6,566 nt of DNA from Phascolarctobacterium sp. (GTDB lineage Bacteria > Bacillota > Negativicutes > Acidaminococcales > Acidaminococcaceae). The stretch covers positions 1-6,566 of the forward strand of contig DXVZ01000073.1 in the NCBI GenBank assembly GCA_019417125.1, written 5' to 3'. Below the pieces are notes generated by a model. The model saw only the letters and a list, made by a program, of their open reading frames with translations, was not told where the DNA came from and did no database searches. Shown piece after piece: positions 1 through 5,778 of this stretch (position 1 is its first letter; the number at the start of each line of letters is the position of its first letter). Made by a program: the position numbers and the translations under genes.

Positions 1-17
1 TAACGTGCCTTTTTATT

Positions 18-221
18 TTACTTCTTTTTCCTAATCTCCGTTACCGACACGCCGCCGATGCCCCAGTTGTCGGTGTCAACTTCGTCGATGACTACAACCG
101 TGGTGGCGGTGTTTTTGTTCAGCACGCGGTGCAAAAGCTCCGTCGCGCCTTCAATAAGCTGCTTTTTCTGCTCGGGCGTTACGTTGCCTTCGCGCGTAAT
201 TTTAATGTTAACGTATGGCAT
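18..221 (-). CDS. 4-oxalocrotonate tautomerase family protein
   Basis: Small tautomerase of 67 codons, the usual size for the 4-oxalocrotonate tautomerase (4-OT) family. The chosen start gives MPYVNIKITREG. Removal of Met would expose Pro-1, the catalytic general base of the family. The C-terminal half holds the family-like blocks NKNTATTVVVIDEV and TDNWGIGG, followed by a basic tail ending in KKK. An in-frame start 57 bases upstream exists (position 278), but it would bury the essential proline and has no comparable ribosome binding site. The chosen ATG has AGGAG eight bases upstream. Such proteins act as small cytoplasmic homo-oligomers that isomerise 2-hydroxy-dienoates or related enols. 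The physiological substrate cannot be read from sequence, and no aromatic-degradation genes are nearby. It is transcribed divergently from the pantothenate operon, with no evident functional link. The family call is firm; the substrate is unknown. Confidence 0.9.
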   Translation of the reverse strand: MPYVNIKITREGNVTPEQKKQLIEGATELLHRVLNKNTATTVVVIDEVDTDNWGIGGVSVTEIRKKK

Positions 222-243
222 GGGCGTCACTCCTTTTTGTTTA

Positions 244-252
244 ATTATAACA
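244..252 (-). promoter_or_regulatory. Extended -10 promoter of the tautomerase gene
   Basis: Read on the minus strand the sequence is TGTTATAAT, an exact TATAAT preceded by the extended -10 TG. No good -35 lies at 17 bp (AGTAAA there), as is acceptable for extended -10 promoters. The start point would fall near 237, giving a leader of only about 16 nt that begins just before the AGGAG ribosome binding site. Confidence 0.5.
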
Positions 253-271
253 CAACCGTAAAATTTTTTAC

Positions 272-300
272 TTGCCAATTAAAAATCTTTGTGCTATTAT
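272..300 (+). promoter_or_regulatory. Promoter of the pantothenate operon
   Basis: TTGCCA (272-277), a 17-bp spacer, then TATTAT (295-300) form a good sigma-A type promoter, with a start point predicted near 306-308. It lies back to back with the tautomerase promoter, with their -10 boxes about 45 bp apart. It is the only convincing promoter I see upstream of the four pan genes, and it implies a leader of about 197 nt. Confidence 0.6.
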
Positions 301-306
301 TTATCT

Positions 307-503
307 GCGTTTAAGCGCTTTGGGCAGCATCCTTTGGAGTTGTACCGCAAAAAAGGGCTTAATGCAAAAACAAGGTCAATAAAACGCTTGGACTTAATTG
401 CCGGGACGTGACGAGAATAGTGCATTTATGCGTATTTTGGCGTACTCCGGGCGGAGGGCGCTTTTTTTATACTTCCGGTTAGGCCTTGCAGAAGGGAGTT
501 GTT
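307..503 (+). promoter_or_regulatory. Structured leader of the pan operon, candidate cis-regulatory RNA
   Basis: This gene-free stretch is long for a simple leader and contains several pairings. TGC and TTAAGC (306-316), at the predicted RNA 5' end, can pair with GCTTAA and GCA (357-366) and close a domain of about 60 nt. CTTAA recurs at 393-397 as a competing partner for the same TTAAG. GCCGGGA (400-406) can pair, with one mismatch, with TCCGGGC (446-452), which is part of the terminator hairpin. ACTTCC (471-476) can pair with GGGAGT (494-499), which is the ribosome binding site of the first gene. This is the layout of a leader that chooses between termination and read-through. A 'pan' RNA motif is known upstream of panB genes in Bacillota, but I cannot confirm from memory that this leader matches its consensus. 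I recognise no classical riboswitch core. The structure is inferred by eye. Confidence 0.45.
440..468 (+). terminator. Intrinsic terminator-like hairpin inside the pan leader
   Basis: The stem is GCG (440-442) with CGC (459-461) plus CTCC (445-448) with GGAG (453-456), around a GGGC loop. A small TA/GG internal loop, where T-G can wobble, separates the two helices. Seven T residues follow directly (462-468). It sits 36 bases before the first pan gene and downstream of the only visible promoter, so full termination here would silence the operon. It may therefore act as an attenuator, or end a short RNA of about 160 nt. The stem is modest, so efficiency is uncertain. Confidence 0.5.
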
Positions 504-1373
504 ATGGATTTAACTTTTGGCGTTGTGGGCCCGGGCAAAGTGGGCGGTTCGCTGGTGCGGGCGTTTACGGCGGCGGGTTTAAAATGCACGGGCGTTTATG
601 GCGGCGCTAACGCGGATGTAAGGGCGGCGGAACTTGCCGTGCCGTGCTTAAGCAATGCGGGCGGGCTTTTAGCTTTGGCGGACGCAGTTTTTATCTGCGT
701 ACCGGACAGGGTGATTAATGAAGCTGCTGAAACTTTGGCGGCAGCTGCAAAAAGCGCCGGTGTTGACGTTAAGGGCAAGTTTTTTTACCACGTCAGCGGC
801 AGTGCGGGGCTGGATGAGCTTGCGCCGCTGGCAGCTTTAGGCGCGGAAACAGGCAGCCTGCACCCCTTGCAGAGTTTTGCGGAGGTACGCAGTTCGCTTG
901 GCGGCATCGGCATGGCGGTGGACGGCAGCGAAAAAGCAAAAACGCTTGCCGAAGAACTTGCCCGTCTTTGCGGTGCTGTGCCGTTTACCGTGCCGCCAAA
1001 TGAACGGGCGGCGTATCACGCGGCGGCGTGCTTTTGCAGTAATTTTACGGTAACGGTGGTGGCGCTTGCCGAAAGTCTGCTGTCACGCTGGACGGCGGAT
1101 AAAGAAGCTGCGCACAAACTTTTGCTGCCGCTGTTTACGGGCACGGCGCAGAACCTTACGCACGCGCAAGAGGCTCACGAGGCGCTTACGGGGCCTATCG
1201 CCCGCGGCGACGCAGCGACGGTGGCAAGGCATTTGCGGGCTTTGCCCAAAGAACTGATTCCGGTTTACGCCGCACTGGCGCGCGAAACAATTAACATCGC
1301 GCTGGCAGGCGGCAGTATTGATGAATCCGCGGCAGCGGAGATGAAAGGTTTACTTACGGAGGCAAATAAATGA
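504..1373 (+). CDS. Rossmann-like/DUF2520 oxidoreductase, probable PanG-type ketopantoate reductase
   Basis: Protein of 289 aa. The N-terminal Rossmann fold shows the nucleotide-binding glycine motif GPGKVG (residues 9-14). Downstream are signatures typical of the DUF2520 family: HVSGS (96-100), HPLQSFA (120-126), YHAAACFCSN (171-180) and LTGPIARGD (228-236). ATG at 504 is preferred because GAAGGGAG lies five bases upstream; a TTG at 486 is in frame but precedes that site. The stop overlaps the panB start (ATGA), implying translational coupling. No panE or ilvC is in the window, and this gene leads an operon that otherwise lacks only the ketopantoate reductase step. PanG of Francisella, with homologues in Enterococcus and Clostridioides, is an experimentally shown non-PanE ketopantoate reductase, and I believe this protein belongs to that group. 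The inferred reaction is NAD(P)H-dependent reduction of 2-dehydropantoate to pantoate. The family is firm; the function is inferred from context. Confidence 0.85.
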   Translation: MDLTFGVVGPGKVGGSLVRAFTAAGLKCTGVYGGANADVRAAELAVPCLSNAGGLLALADAVFICVPDRVINEAAETLAAAAKSAGVDVKGKFFYHVSGSAGLDELAPLAALGAETGSLHPLQSFAEVRSSLGGIGMAVDGSEKAKTLAEELARLCGAVPFTVPPNERAAYHAAACFCSNFTVTVVALAESLLSRWTADKEAAHKLLLPLFTGTAQNLTHAQEAHEALTGPIARGDAATVARHLRALPKELIPVYAALARETINIALAGGSIDESAAAEMKGLLTEANK

Positions 1374-2209
1374 AACAGATTACAACGGCAACCATTAAAC
1401 AGATGAAGCAGACAGGCGAGCCGATTACGATGGTGACGGCGTACGATTACGCGATGGCGAAGAACGTGTGCGAGGCCGGCATGGATATGATTTTAGTGGG
1501 CGATTCGCTTGGCAACGTGGTGCTGGGCTACAACAGCACGGTGCCCGTGACGATGGATGAAATGATTCACCATACCAAGGCGGTTATGCGTGCGGCGCAG
1601 GGCAGCGCCATCATGGTGGTGGGCGATATGCCTTTCATGAGCTACCAGGCAAGCCTTGCAGACGGCATGTACAACGCGGCGCGCTTTTTAAAGGAAACTG
1701 GCTGCGCTGCGGTGAAGCTGGAAGGCGGCGCTGAGGTGTGCGGGCTGGTGCAGAAGCTGACGCAGGCGGGCATACCGGTTGTAGGGCACATTGGGCTGAC
1801 GCCGCAATCCGTCAACCAGCTGGGCGGCTTTAAGGTGCAGGGTAAGGACGCGGCGGCGGCGCAGAAACTTTTGGATGACGCGCGCGCGCTGGAGCAGGCT
1901 GGCGCTTTTGCCATTGTGCTGGAATGCGTGCCCGAAGCGCTGGCGGCTAAAGTTACGGAAAGCCTGAAAACAGCGGCGACTATCGGTATCGGCGCGGGCA
2001 AGTACTGCGATGGGCAGGTGCTTGTCTGCAACGATTTGCTGGGCTTTACGGATGGTTTTTGCCCCAAATTTGTACGCCGCTATGCAGATTTGCACAGTGA
2101 GATGGTAGGGGCGTTTAAAGCCTATGCGGCTGATGTTAAGGCGCGCAGTTTCCCGGCGGCGGAACATACTTTTAAAATTGACGATGAAGTTTTAGAAAAA
2201 CTGTACTAA
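1370..2209 (+). CDS. panB: 3-methyl-2-oxobutanoate hydroxymethyltransferase (ketopantoate hydroxymethyltransferase)
   Basis: Catalyses transfer of a hydroxymethyl group from 5,10-methylene-tetrahydrofolate to 2-ketoisovalerate, making ketopantoate, the first committed step of the pantoate branch in the cytoplasm. The 279-aa protein is a TIM-barrel of normal length, slightly longer than the 264-aa E. coli enzyme at its C-terminus. Visible signatures are TAYDYAMAK (23-31), VGDSLG with the metal-binding Asp45, GDMPFM with Asp86, VKLEGG (115-120), GHIGLTPQSVN (139-149), VLECVP (183-188) with the predicted catalytic Glu185, and IGIGAG (205-210). The start overlaps the upstream stop by four bases and has ACGGAGG seven bases before it. 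The ketopantoate made here is the expected substrate of the preceding DUF2520 protein. I see nothing missing from the active site. Confidence 0.98.
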   Translation: MKQITTATIKQMKQTGEPITMVTAYDYAMAKNVCEAGMDMILVGDSLGNVVLGYNSTVPVTMDEMIHHTKAVMRAAQGSAIMVVGDMPFMSYQASLADGMYNAARFLKETGCAAVKLEGGAEVCGLVQKLTQAGIPVVGHIGLTPQSVNQLGGFKVQGKDAAAAQKLLDDARALEQAGAFAIVLECVPEALAAKVTESLKTAATIGIGAGKYCDGQVLVCNDLLGFTDGFCPKFVRRYADLHSEMVGAFKAYAADVKARSFPAAEHTFKIDDEVLEKLY

Positions 2210-2232
2210 TAAACGGACAAAGGAGCACAAAG

Positions 2233-3090
2233 ATGAAACTTTGCAAAACGGTAGCGGAACTACGCGAAGAAATTGCGCTTGCCAAAGCGGCAGGCAAAAC
2301 CATCGGCCTGGTGCCGACTATGGGCGCGCTGCACGAAGGGCACGCCTCGCTGATTAAGGCGGCAGCCATGGAAAACGAACTTGTTGTGGTAAGCGTGTTT
2401 GTAAACCCCACGCAGTTTGGACCCAATGAAGATTTGGACGCTTACCCCCGCACGCTGGACGCCGACTGCAAGCTGGCAGAAAGCATGGGTGCGGACATTG
2501 TTTTTGCACCCACACCGGCGGAGATGTACCCCAGCGAGGACATGACCTGGGTAGAAGTTACTGGCAATATTACCAAAGTGCTGTGCGGGCGCACGCGCCC
2601 CATTCACTTCCGCGGCGTAACGACAGTGGTTGCCAAACTGTTTAACCTGGCGCAGCCGGACCACGCTTACTTTGGGCAGAAGGACGCGCAGCAGGCGGAA
2701 GTTTTAAAACGCATGGTTAAGGATTTGTTCTTTAACGTACAGCTGCGCGTTATGCCGATAGTGCGCGAGTCAGACGGGCTGGCAAAATCATCGCGCAACA
2801 CGTATTTAACAAAGGCAGAGCGCGCGGCGGCAGTGGTTTTAAGCAGCAGCCTGGAAACCGCCAAAGTGCTGTTTAACGCAGGCGAGCGCGACAGCAAAAA
2901 ACTGGTGGATGGCGTTAAAAAACTCATCGGCGACGAGCCCATGGCAAACATTGATTATGTAGAAATGTACGCCCTGCCTGGGCTGACGCCGGTACCGGAC
3001 GTTTTAACCAAAGGCGGATATTTACTGGCGGTGGCGGTAAAATTTGGCACCACGCGCCTGATTGACAACGTAATTTTGGAGGTAAAATAA
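2233..3090 (+). CDS. panC: Pantothenate synthetase (pantoate--beta-alanine ligase)
   Basis: Joins pantoate and beta-alanine with ATP, through a pantoyl-adenylate intermediate, to give pantothenate. The 285-aa length is standard. Motifs in order are PTMGALHEGH (28-37) with the HxGH nucleotidyl-transferase signature, FVNPTQFGPNED (56-67), GRTRPIHFRGV (119-129), FGQKDAQQ (147-154), the KMSKS-like loop as LAKSSRN (183-189), and TRLIDN (274-279) near the C-terminus. Lys replaces the Met that commonly precedes SSRN, a mild variation. The gene starts 23 bases after panB with AAAGGAG seven bases before the ATG, and its stop codon directly abuts the panD start. It brings together the pantoate branch (DUF2520 protein, PanB) and the beta-alanine branch (PanD). 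Confidence 0.98.
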   Translation: MKLCKTVAELREEIALAKAAGKTIGLVPTMGALHEGHASLIKAAAMENELVVVSVFVNPTQFGPNEDLDAYPRTLDADCKLAESMGADIVFAPTPAEMYPSEDMTWVEVTGNITKVLCGRTRPIHFRGVTTVVAKLFNLAQPDHAYFGQKDAQQAEVLKRMVKDLFFNVQLRVMPIVRESDGLAKSSRNTYLTKAERAAAVVLSSSLETAKVLFNAGERDSKKLVDGVKKLIGDEPMANIDYVEMYALPGLTPVPDVLTKGGYLLAVAVKFGTTRLIDNVILEVK

Positions 3091-3474
3091 ATGCTTTACA
3101 CAATTATGCACGGTAAAATTCACCGCGCTACCGTAACGGAAGCCAACCTTGAATACATGGGCAGCGTAACTATCGACAGCGAACTGATGGATATGGCGGG
3201 CATTTTGCCGGGCGAGCGCGTGCAGATTGTCGATAACAACAACGGTTCGCGCCTTGAAACCTATACTATCGCCGGTGCGCCTGGCAGCGGGGTAATTTGC
3301 CTTAACGGTGCTGCGGCACGCCTTGTGCAGCCGGGCGACAAGGTTATTATTATGGCTTACGCGCAGATGACGGAAGCAGAAGCGCGCGGCTATGAGCCGA
3401 AAGTTGTAATGGTGGATGACGCCAACAAACCTGTAAAAGTGCGCGGCACGGAGCTGGAGCGCGAAGTAGGGTAA
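3091..3474 (+). CDS. panD: Aspartate 1-decarboxylase, pyruvoyl-dependent proenzyme
   Basis: Supplies beta-alanine by decarboxylating L-aspartate. The 127-aa protein matches the size of the bacterial enzyme. The self-cleavage site Gly24-Ser25 is present in YMGSVTIDS. Processing there would leave a 24-residue beta chain and a 103-residue alpha chain whose Ser25 becomes the pyruvoyl cofactor. Residues expected around the active site are in register: Lys9, Arg54, Tyr58 and Asn72 in LNGAAAR. The start ATG follows the panC stop with no gap, and TTGGAGG inside the end of panC serves as ribosome binding site eight bases upstream. It is the last gene of the operon, with no other gene on this strand until 5779. 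In some bacteria PanD maturation needs a partner such as PanM; none is visible here. Confidence 0.98.
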   Translation: MLYTIMHGKIHRATVTEANLEYMGSVTIDSELMDMAGILPGERVQIVDNNNGSRLETYTIAGAPGSGVICLNGAAARLVQPGDKVIIMAYAQMTEAEARGYEPKVVMVDDANKPVKVRGTELEREVG

Positions 3475-3487
3475 GGGCGCATTGATT

Positions 3488-3515
3488 TTGCGTAATACAA
3501 ATAGAATAGTAAAAT
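3488..3515 (+). promoter_or_regulatory. Possible promoter for the palindromic element
   Basis: TTGCGT (3488-3493), a 16-bp spacer and TAAAAT (3510-3515) would place the start at about 3521-3523, exactly at the base of the 17-bp stem that follows. Other -10-like words (TACAAA, TAGAAT) lie nearby in this AT-rich spacer, so chance is possible. The coincidence with the stem base is what makes it worth listing. Confidence 0.35.
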
Positions 3516-3519
3516 AATA

Positions 3520-3671
3520 AAAGCAAACGGGTTATACTGCTCGGGATTACAAAAATGCTGTGGCTCCATCGTTAACGGCCGGACTGCGTAAGCCGGCCTT
3601 GCGGAGAAAGCGGCCTAAATTAAGCCGCCACAGTTTTTGCTAATCGCCTCGCACTATAACCCGTTTGCTTT
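3520..3671 (+). ncRNA. Candidate structured RNA or palindromic element closed by a 17-bp perfect inverted repeat
   Basis: Arms AAAGCAAACGGGTTATA (3520-3536) and its exact complement (3655-3671) enclose 118 bases. Pairing continues inward with small bulges: TGC/GCA, GG/CC, GATTA/TAATC, CAAAAA/TTTTTG and CTGTGGC (3558-3564) with GCCACAG (3627-3633). The top splits into two hairpins. One has CTCC/GGAG leading to GGCCGG (3577-3582) with CCGGCC (3593-3598). The other is CGGC (3611-3614) with GCCG (3624-3627). The result is a long imperfect rod ending in a three-way junction. No open reading frame of note lies inside. Readings, in order of preference: an independent small RNA (size and rod shape are in the range of 6S RNA, but I cannot match its consensus); a MITE-like repeat (no clear target duplication); or a bidirectional terminator between convergent genes. 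The strand is assigned from the promoter-like sequence only. Confidence 0.45.
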
Positions 3672-3719
3672 ATTTAGGTTTTGCGGTTATTAGGTTAGGT
3701 GATTTTTGTGTAAAAGTTT

Positions 3720-5132
3720 TCAGCACGCTTCGCCGCGCAGGGCTTTATGGCGTTTGCCGCCCAGCATACGCAGGGAGCAGGCTAAAATGGCGCAGGTTAA
3801 AAAAGCAAGCAGCGCCAGCGCGTGGGTTGTGCCAAGTTGCGTGCCTGCCGTGCCGCTTACGGCGGTTTGCGCCGCCGCTACAATCGAAGCGCAGACGGAA
3901 GTGCCAAGCGCCCCTGCCAGCGGCTGAATGGTGTTAATAACGGCGTTGCCGTCCGCAGCGTCCGCACCGTTTAAGCAGCGGATGGCAAACAGCGTCGTTG
4001 TCGATATCGAAGCCGCCTGCCCGCACGCAAATACGGTGTACAGCGCTGCCAGCTCAAAATTTGCTGCGCCCGGCATTAACAGCGCCATCGCGCCGGCAGC
4101 GCACAGCATAAGCGCGTTGCCGCAGATAATGGGCAGCCTTGCGCCGTAACGGTCCAGCAATTTGCCGCCCAGCACGGTAAACACAATGCCCATAATGCAG
4201 CCGGGCAAAAGCAGGCAGCCGGCGGTAAAAGCGTCTGTGCCGTGCACCAGCTGCGCGTAGCAGGGTATTAAAAAGCCCAGCCCCAGCACGGTAAAATAAA
4301 TAAACACCAGCGCGCACGCACCCGCCACAAACGCGGCGCTGTGCAAAATTTTTACGTTAAACACCGGCGCTGCGGCGTTAAGCGAGCGCCTGTAAAACAC
4401 GCATAGCAGCACCAGGCTTGCCGCAAGCTGCGCCAGCACCGCCAGGCTTAACCAGCCGCTTTGGGCGGATGCCGATGTGGCAAGGATGAACAGCGTAAAG
4501 CCTGCCGCTAAAAACACATAATCGCCAAAGGCAAAGCCCTGTTTTGATGTGCGTGCGCGGTGCGGCACGGTAAAAAAGCCTGCCGCCAGCGATAAGAGCA
4601 AAAGCGGCAGCAAAAAGGCAAAAATCATGCGCCAGCCCCAAAGGGTAATAATCAAACCGCCGAAAAACGGCCCTGCCACTGGCGCCATGGCGGGTATCAT
4701 GCAGGCAAAACCCATCATCAGCCCTGCCTTTTGCGGCGGCACTTCTTCCAGCACCAGGTTAAACATCAGCGGCATGGCAATGCCCGTGCCCAGCCCCTGC
4801 ACCAAGCGCCCGCCAACGAGCAGCGCAAAATTATCTGCCATTAGGCACAGCAGCGTACCGCTGATAAAAAAGGCTTCGGCAGCTAAAAACAGCCTGCGCG
4901 CGCTGAAGTTGTTTTTGAGCCAGCCGGACGTGGGCACAATGAGAGCCAGCACTAATAAGTAGCCAGTTGTCAGCCACTGCACGGCGTCCGTGCCGATGTT
5001 AAATTCGTGCATCAGCGTGGGGAAAGTGATGTTCAGCGCCGTTTCGCAGGCGACGCCGGCAAACGCCATGGCGCCTGCGGCGGCAACCGCGCAGACGAGC
5101 GGCGGCGTTAATTTTTTATCGTGATTTTCCAT
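3720..5132 (-). CDS. MFS drug/proton antiporter, DHA2 (EmrB/QacA-type, 14 TM)
   Basis: Inner-membrane efflux pump of the major facilitator superfamily, expected to export hydrophobic or cationic compounds in exchange for protons. The 470 aa and about 14 hydrophobic segments (roughly 12-30, 50-70, 81-98, 104-128, 137-161, 165-187, 203-220, 226-246, 264-290, 300-322, 333-354, 359-385, 396-418, 436-456) fit the DHA2 family. Visible signatures are ETALNITFPTLM (30-41), the family's first-helix motif with Glu where many members have Asp; motif A-like GWLKNNFSARR (70-80); antiporter motif C as APVAGPFFGG (150-159); and a second motif A-like GGKLLDRYGAR (322-332). The start ATG has GGGGTG about six bases upstream. 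It lies 89 bp downstream of a MarR gene on the same strand, with its own very strong promoter between them. The substrate is unknown. No adjacent membrane-fusion or outer-membrane partner is present. Confidence 0.92.
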   Translation of the reverse strand: MENHDKKLTPPLVCAVAAAGAMAFAGVACETALNITFPTLMHEFNIGTDAVQWLTTGYLLVLALIVPTSGWLKNNFSARRLFLAAEAFFISGTLLCLMADNFALLVGGRLVQGLGTGIAMPLMFNLVLEEVPPQKAGLMMGFACMIPAMAPVAGPFFGGLIITLWGWRMIFAFLLPLLLLSLAAGFFTVPHRARTSKQGFAFGDYVFLAAGFTLFILATSASAQSGWLSLAVLAQLAASLVLLCVFYRRSLNAAAPVFNVKILHSAAFVAGACALVFIYFTVLGLGFLIPCYAQLVHGTDAFTAGCLLLPGCIMGIVFTVLGGKLLDRYGARLPIICGNALMLCAAGAMALLMPGAANFELAALYTVFACGQAASISTTTLFAIRCLNGADAADGNAVINTIQPLAGALGTSVCASIVAAAQTAVSGTAGTQLGTTHALALLAFLTCAILACSLRMLGGKRHKALRGEAC

Positions 5133-5148
5133 TATATCACCCCATAAA

Positions 5149-5174
5149 TTACTTTTAATAATTACCTAAAGTAA
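5149..5174. promoter_or_regulatory. Inverted repeat, candidate MarR operator
   Basis: TTACTTT (5149-5155) and AAAGTAA (5168-5174) are perfect 7-bp arms separated by 12 bp. A nested, shorter palindrome TTAC-N5-GTAA lies at 5162-5174. The site falls at about +6 to +31 of the transporter transcript, between its predicted start and its ribosome binding site, where a bound dimeric repressor would block initiation or elongation. Its assignment to the adjacent MarR protein is inferred from position. Confidence 0.45.
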
Positions 5175-5185
5175 CCATTAAAGCA

Positions 5186-5214
5186 ATTATATAAAGCACG
5201 CCGTCAAATGTCAA
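5186..5214 (-). promoter_or_regulatory. Consensus sigma-A promoter of the transporter gene
   Basis: On the minus strand TTGACA (5214-5209), exactly 17 bp, then TATAAT (5191-5186): both hexamers and the spacing match the consensus perfectly. The start is predicted near 5179, leaving a leader of about 47 nt. The gene can thus be transcribed without read-through from the MarR gene. So strong a promoter before an efflux pump implies tight repression. Confidence 0.8.
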
Positions 5215-5221
5215 TGGCAAA

Positions 5222-5671
5222 TTACGGTTTGGGGGCGGGGTTATTTTTCAGCGCGGCGTAAAACTGTTTAAACGTGCGCGCCGTTGCGGCAACGTCATCC
5301 GGCGTAATATCCGTCAGGTGCGCGCCTACCCAGGCGTGGTATTTTTTAACGTAAAAATCGCAGCAATCGCGCCCTTTGGCGGTAAGCTGCACATAAATAA
5401 CGCGCCCGTCCGTAGGGCTGGCGGTTTTGGTCAGCACGCCCTGTGCAGCAAGTTCTGCCACCAGCCGGGTAACGCTGGGGCGCGTAGCCTTCAGCGCGGC
5501 GCTGATATCGCTGACGCGCACGGGGCTGCCAGCGGCTTCAAGCTGGCTGATAACGTCGATAATACGGATGTGGCGCGGCGTCATGCCCTGCGGCAGCGGC
5601 GGCATCAGCTCTAAAATTTTACGGGCAAAGTGGCAGCAGTCAAAAAATTGTTTTATCAAAGCAGCATCCAT
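5222..5671 (-). CDS. MarR family transcriptional regulator
   Basis: A 149-aa winged helix-turn-helix protein, the normal MarR length, that would act as a dimer on palindromic DNA. Helices at both ends form the dimer interface. The central DNA-binding domain runs from about residue 50 to 100: VRVSDISAALKATRPSVTRLVAELAAQG holds the helix-turn-helix, with a recognition helix around 64-77. SPTDGRVIYVQLTAKG (85-100) is the wing, with the family's D-x-R signature at Asp88-Arg90. The start ATG has an exact AGGAGG six bases upstream. It is upstream of, and co-oriented with, the DHA2 pump, so the likely role is a ligand-released repressor of the pump and perhaps of itself. Cysteines at 12, 13, 103 and 104 form two CC pairs. 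Redox sensing is conceivable but unsupported. The ligand is unknown. Confidence 0.93.
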   Translation of the reverse strand: MDAALIKQFFDCCHFARKILELMPPLPQGMTPRHIRIIDVISQLEAAGSPVRVSDISAALKATRPSVTRLVAELAAQGVLTKTASPTDGRVIYVQLTAKGRDCCDFYVKKYHAWVGAHLTDITPDDVAATARTFKQFYAALKNNPAPKP

Positions 5672-5697
5672 GGCGCGCCTCCTAATCTTTTGTAAAA

Positions 5698-5726
5698 ATT
5701 ATATACCAAAAACGGCGTTAAATAAA
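5698..5726 (-). promoter_or_regulatory. Promoter of the MarR gene with an overlapping imperfect inverted repeat
   Basis: On the minus strand TATAAT (5703-5698) is exact, while the -35 at 17 bp is weak (TTTATT, 5726-5721). Flanking the -10, TTTTGTA (5688-5694) and TACCAAAA (5704-5711) form an imperfect inverted repeat that could be an autoregulatory site. It does not resemble the TTACTTT repeat in front of the transporter, so a shared operator is not supported. Confidence 0.4.
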
Positions 5727-5731
5727 GCGCG

Positions 5732-5760
5732 TTGCCCGCACACCGGCGGCGTTGTATAAT
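5732..5760 (+). promoter_or_regulatory. Promoter of the YgjP-type protease gene
   Basis: TTGCCC (5732-5737), 17 bp, then an exact TATAAT (5755-5760). The start would fall near 5767, only about 12 nt before the start codon. The GGAGGGG ribosome binding site (5767-5773) would then sit at the very 5' end of the RNA. The short leader makes the call uncertain, though the hexamers and spacing are good. Confidence 0.45.
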
Positions 5761-5778
5761 ATCACCGGAGGGGATTTT

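Noticed and set aside
222..278. Longer N-terminus for the tautomerase starting at 278
   Set aside because: It would bury the catalytic N-terminal proline and would need transcription from upstream of the extended -10 at 244-252. The AGGAG site fits only the start at 221.
486..503. TTG start for the DUF2520 gene at 486
   Set aside because: The GAAGGGAG ribosome binding site lies downstream of it and serves ATG 504. The family's Rossmann fold begins directly after the ATG.
1642..2167. Two long minus-strand open frames opposite panB (141 and 159 codons)
   Set aside because: They lie entirely inside a certain panB gene, have low-complexity composition typical of shadow frames in GC-rich coding DNA, and resemble no family I know.
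3477..3492. CGCA/TGCG hairpin right after panD as an operon terminator
   Set aside because: It is only four or five base pairs with a seven-base loop and no T-run. The 3520-3671 palindrome is a better candidate for ending the transcript.
3520..3671. SRP (4.5S) RNA or an insertion sequence
   Set aside because: The conserved SRP apical domain (GGTCAGG with a GGAA-type tetraloop) is absent. There is no transposase frame and no clear target-site duplication. 6S RNA remains possible but unproved.
3928..4149. Plus-strand open frames inside the transporter gene (for example 3928-4149 and 4549-4962)
   Set aside because: They are antisense to a convincing 14-TM transporter and have no ribosome binding site or family resemblance.
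5752..5778. TTG start for the YgjP-type gene at 5752
   Set aside because: It overlaps the -10 box and has no ribosome binding site; ATG 5779 has GGAGGGG at proper spacing.
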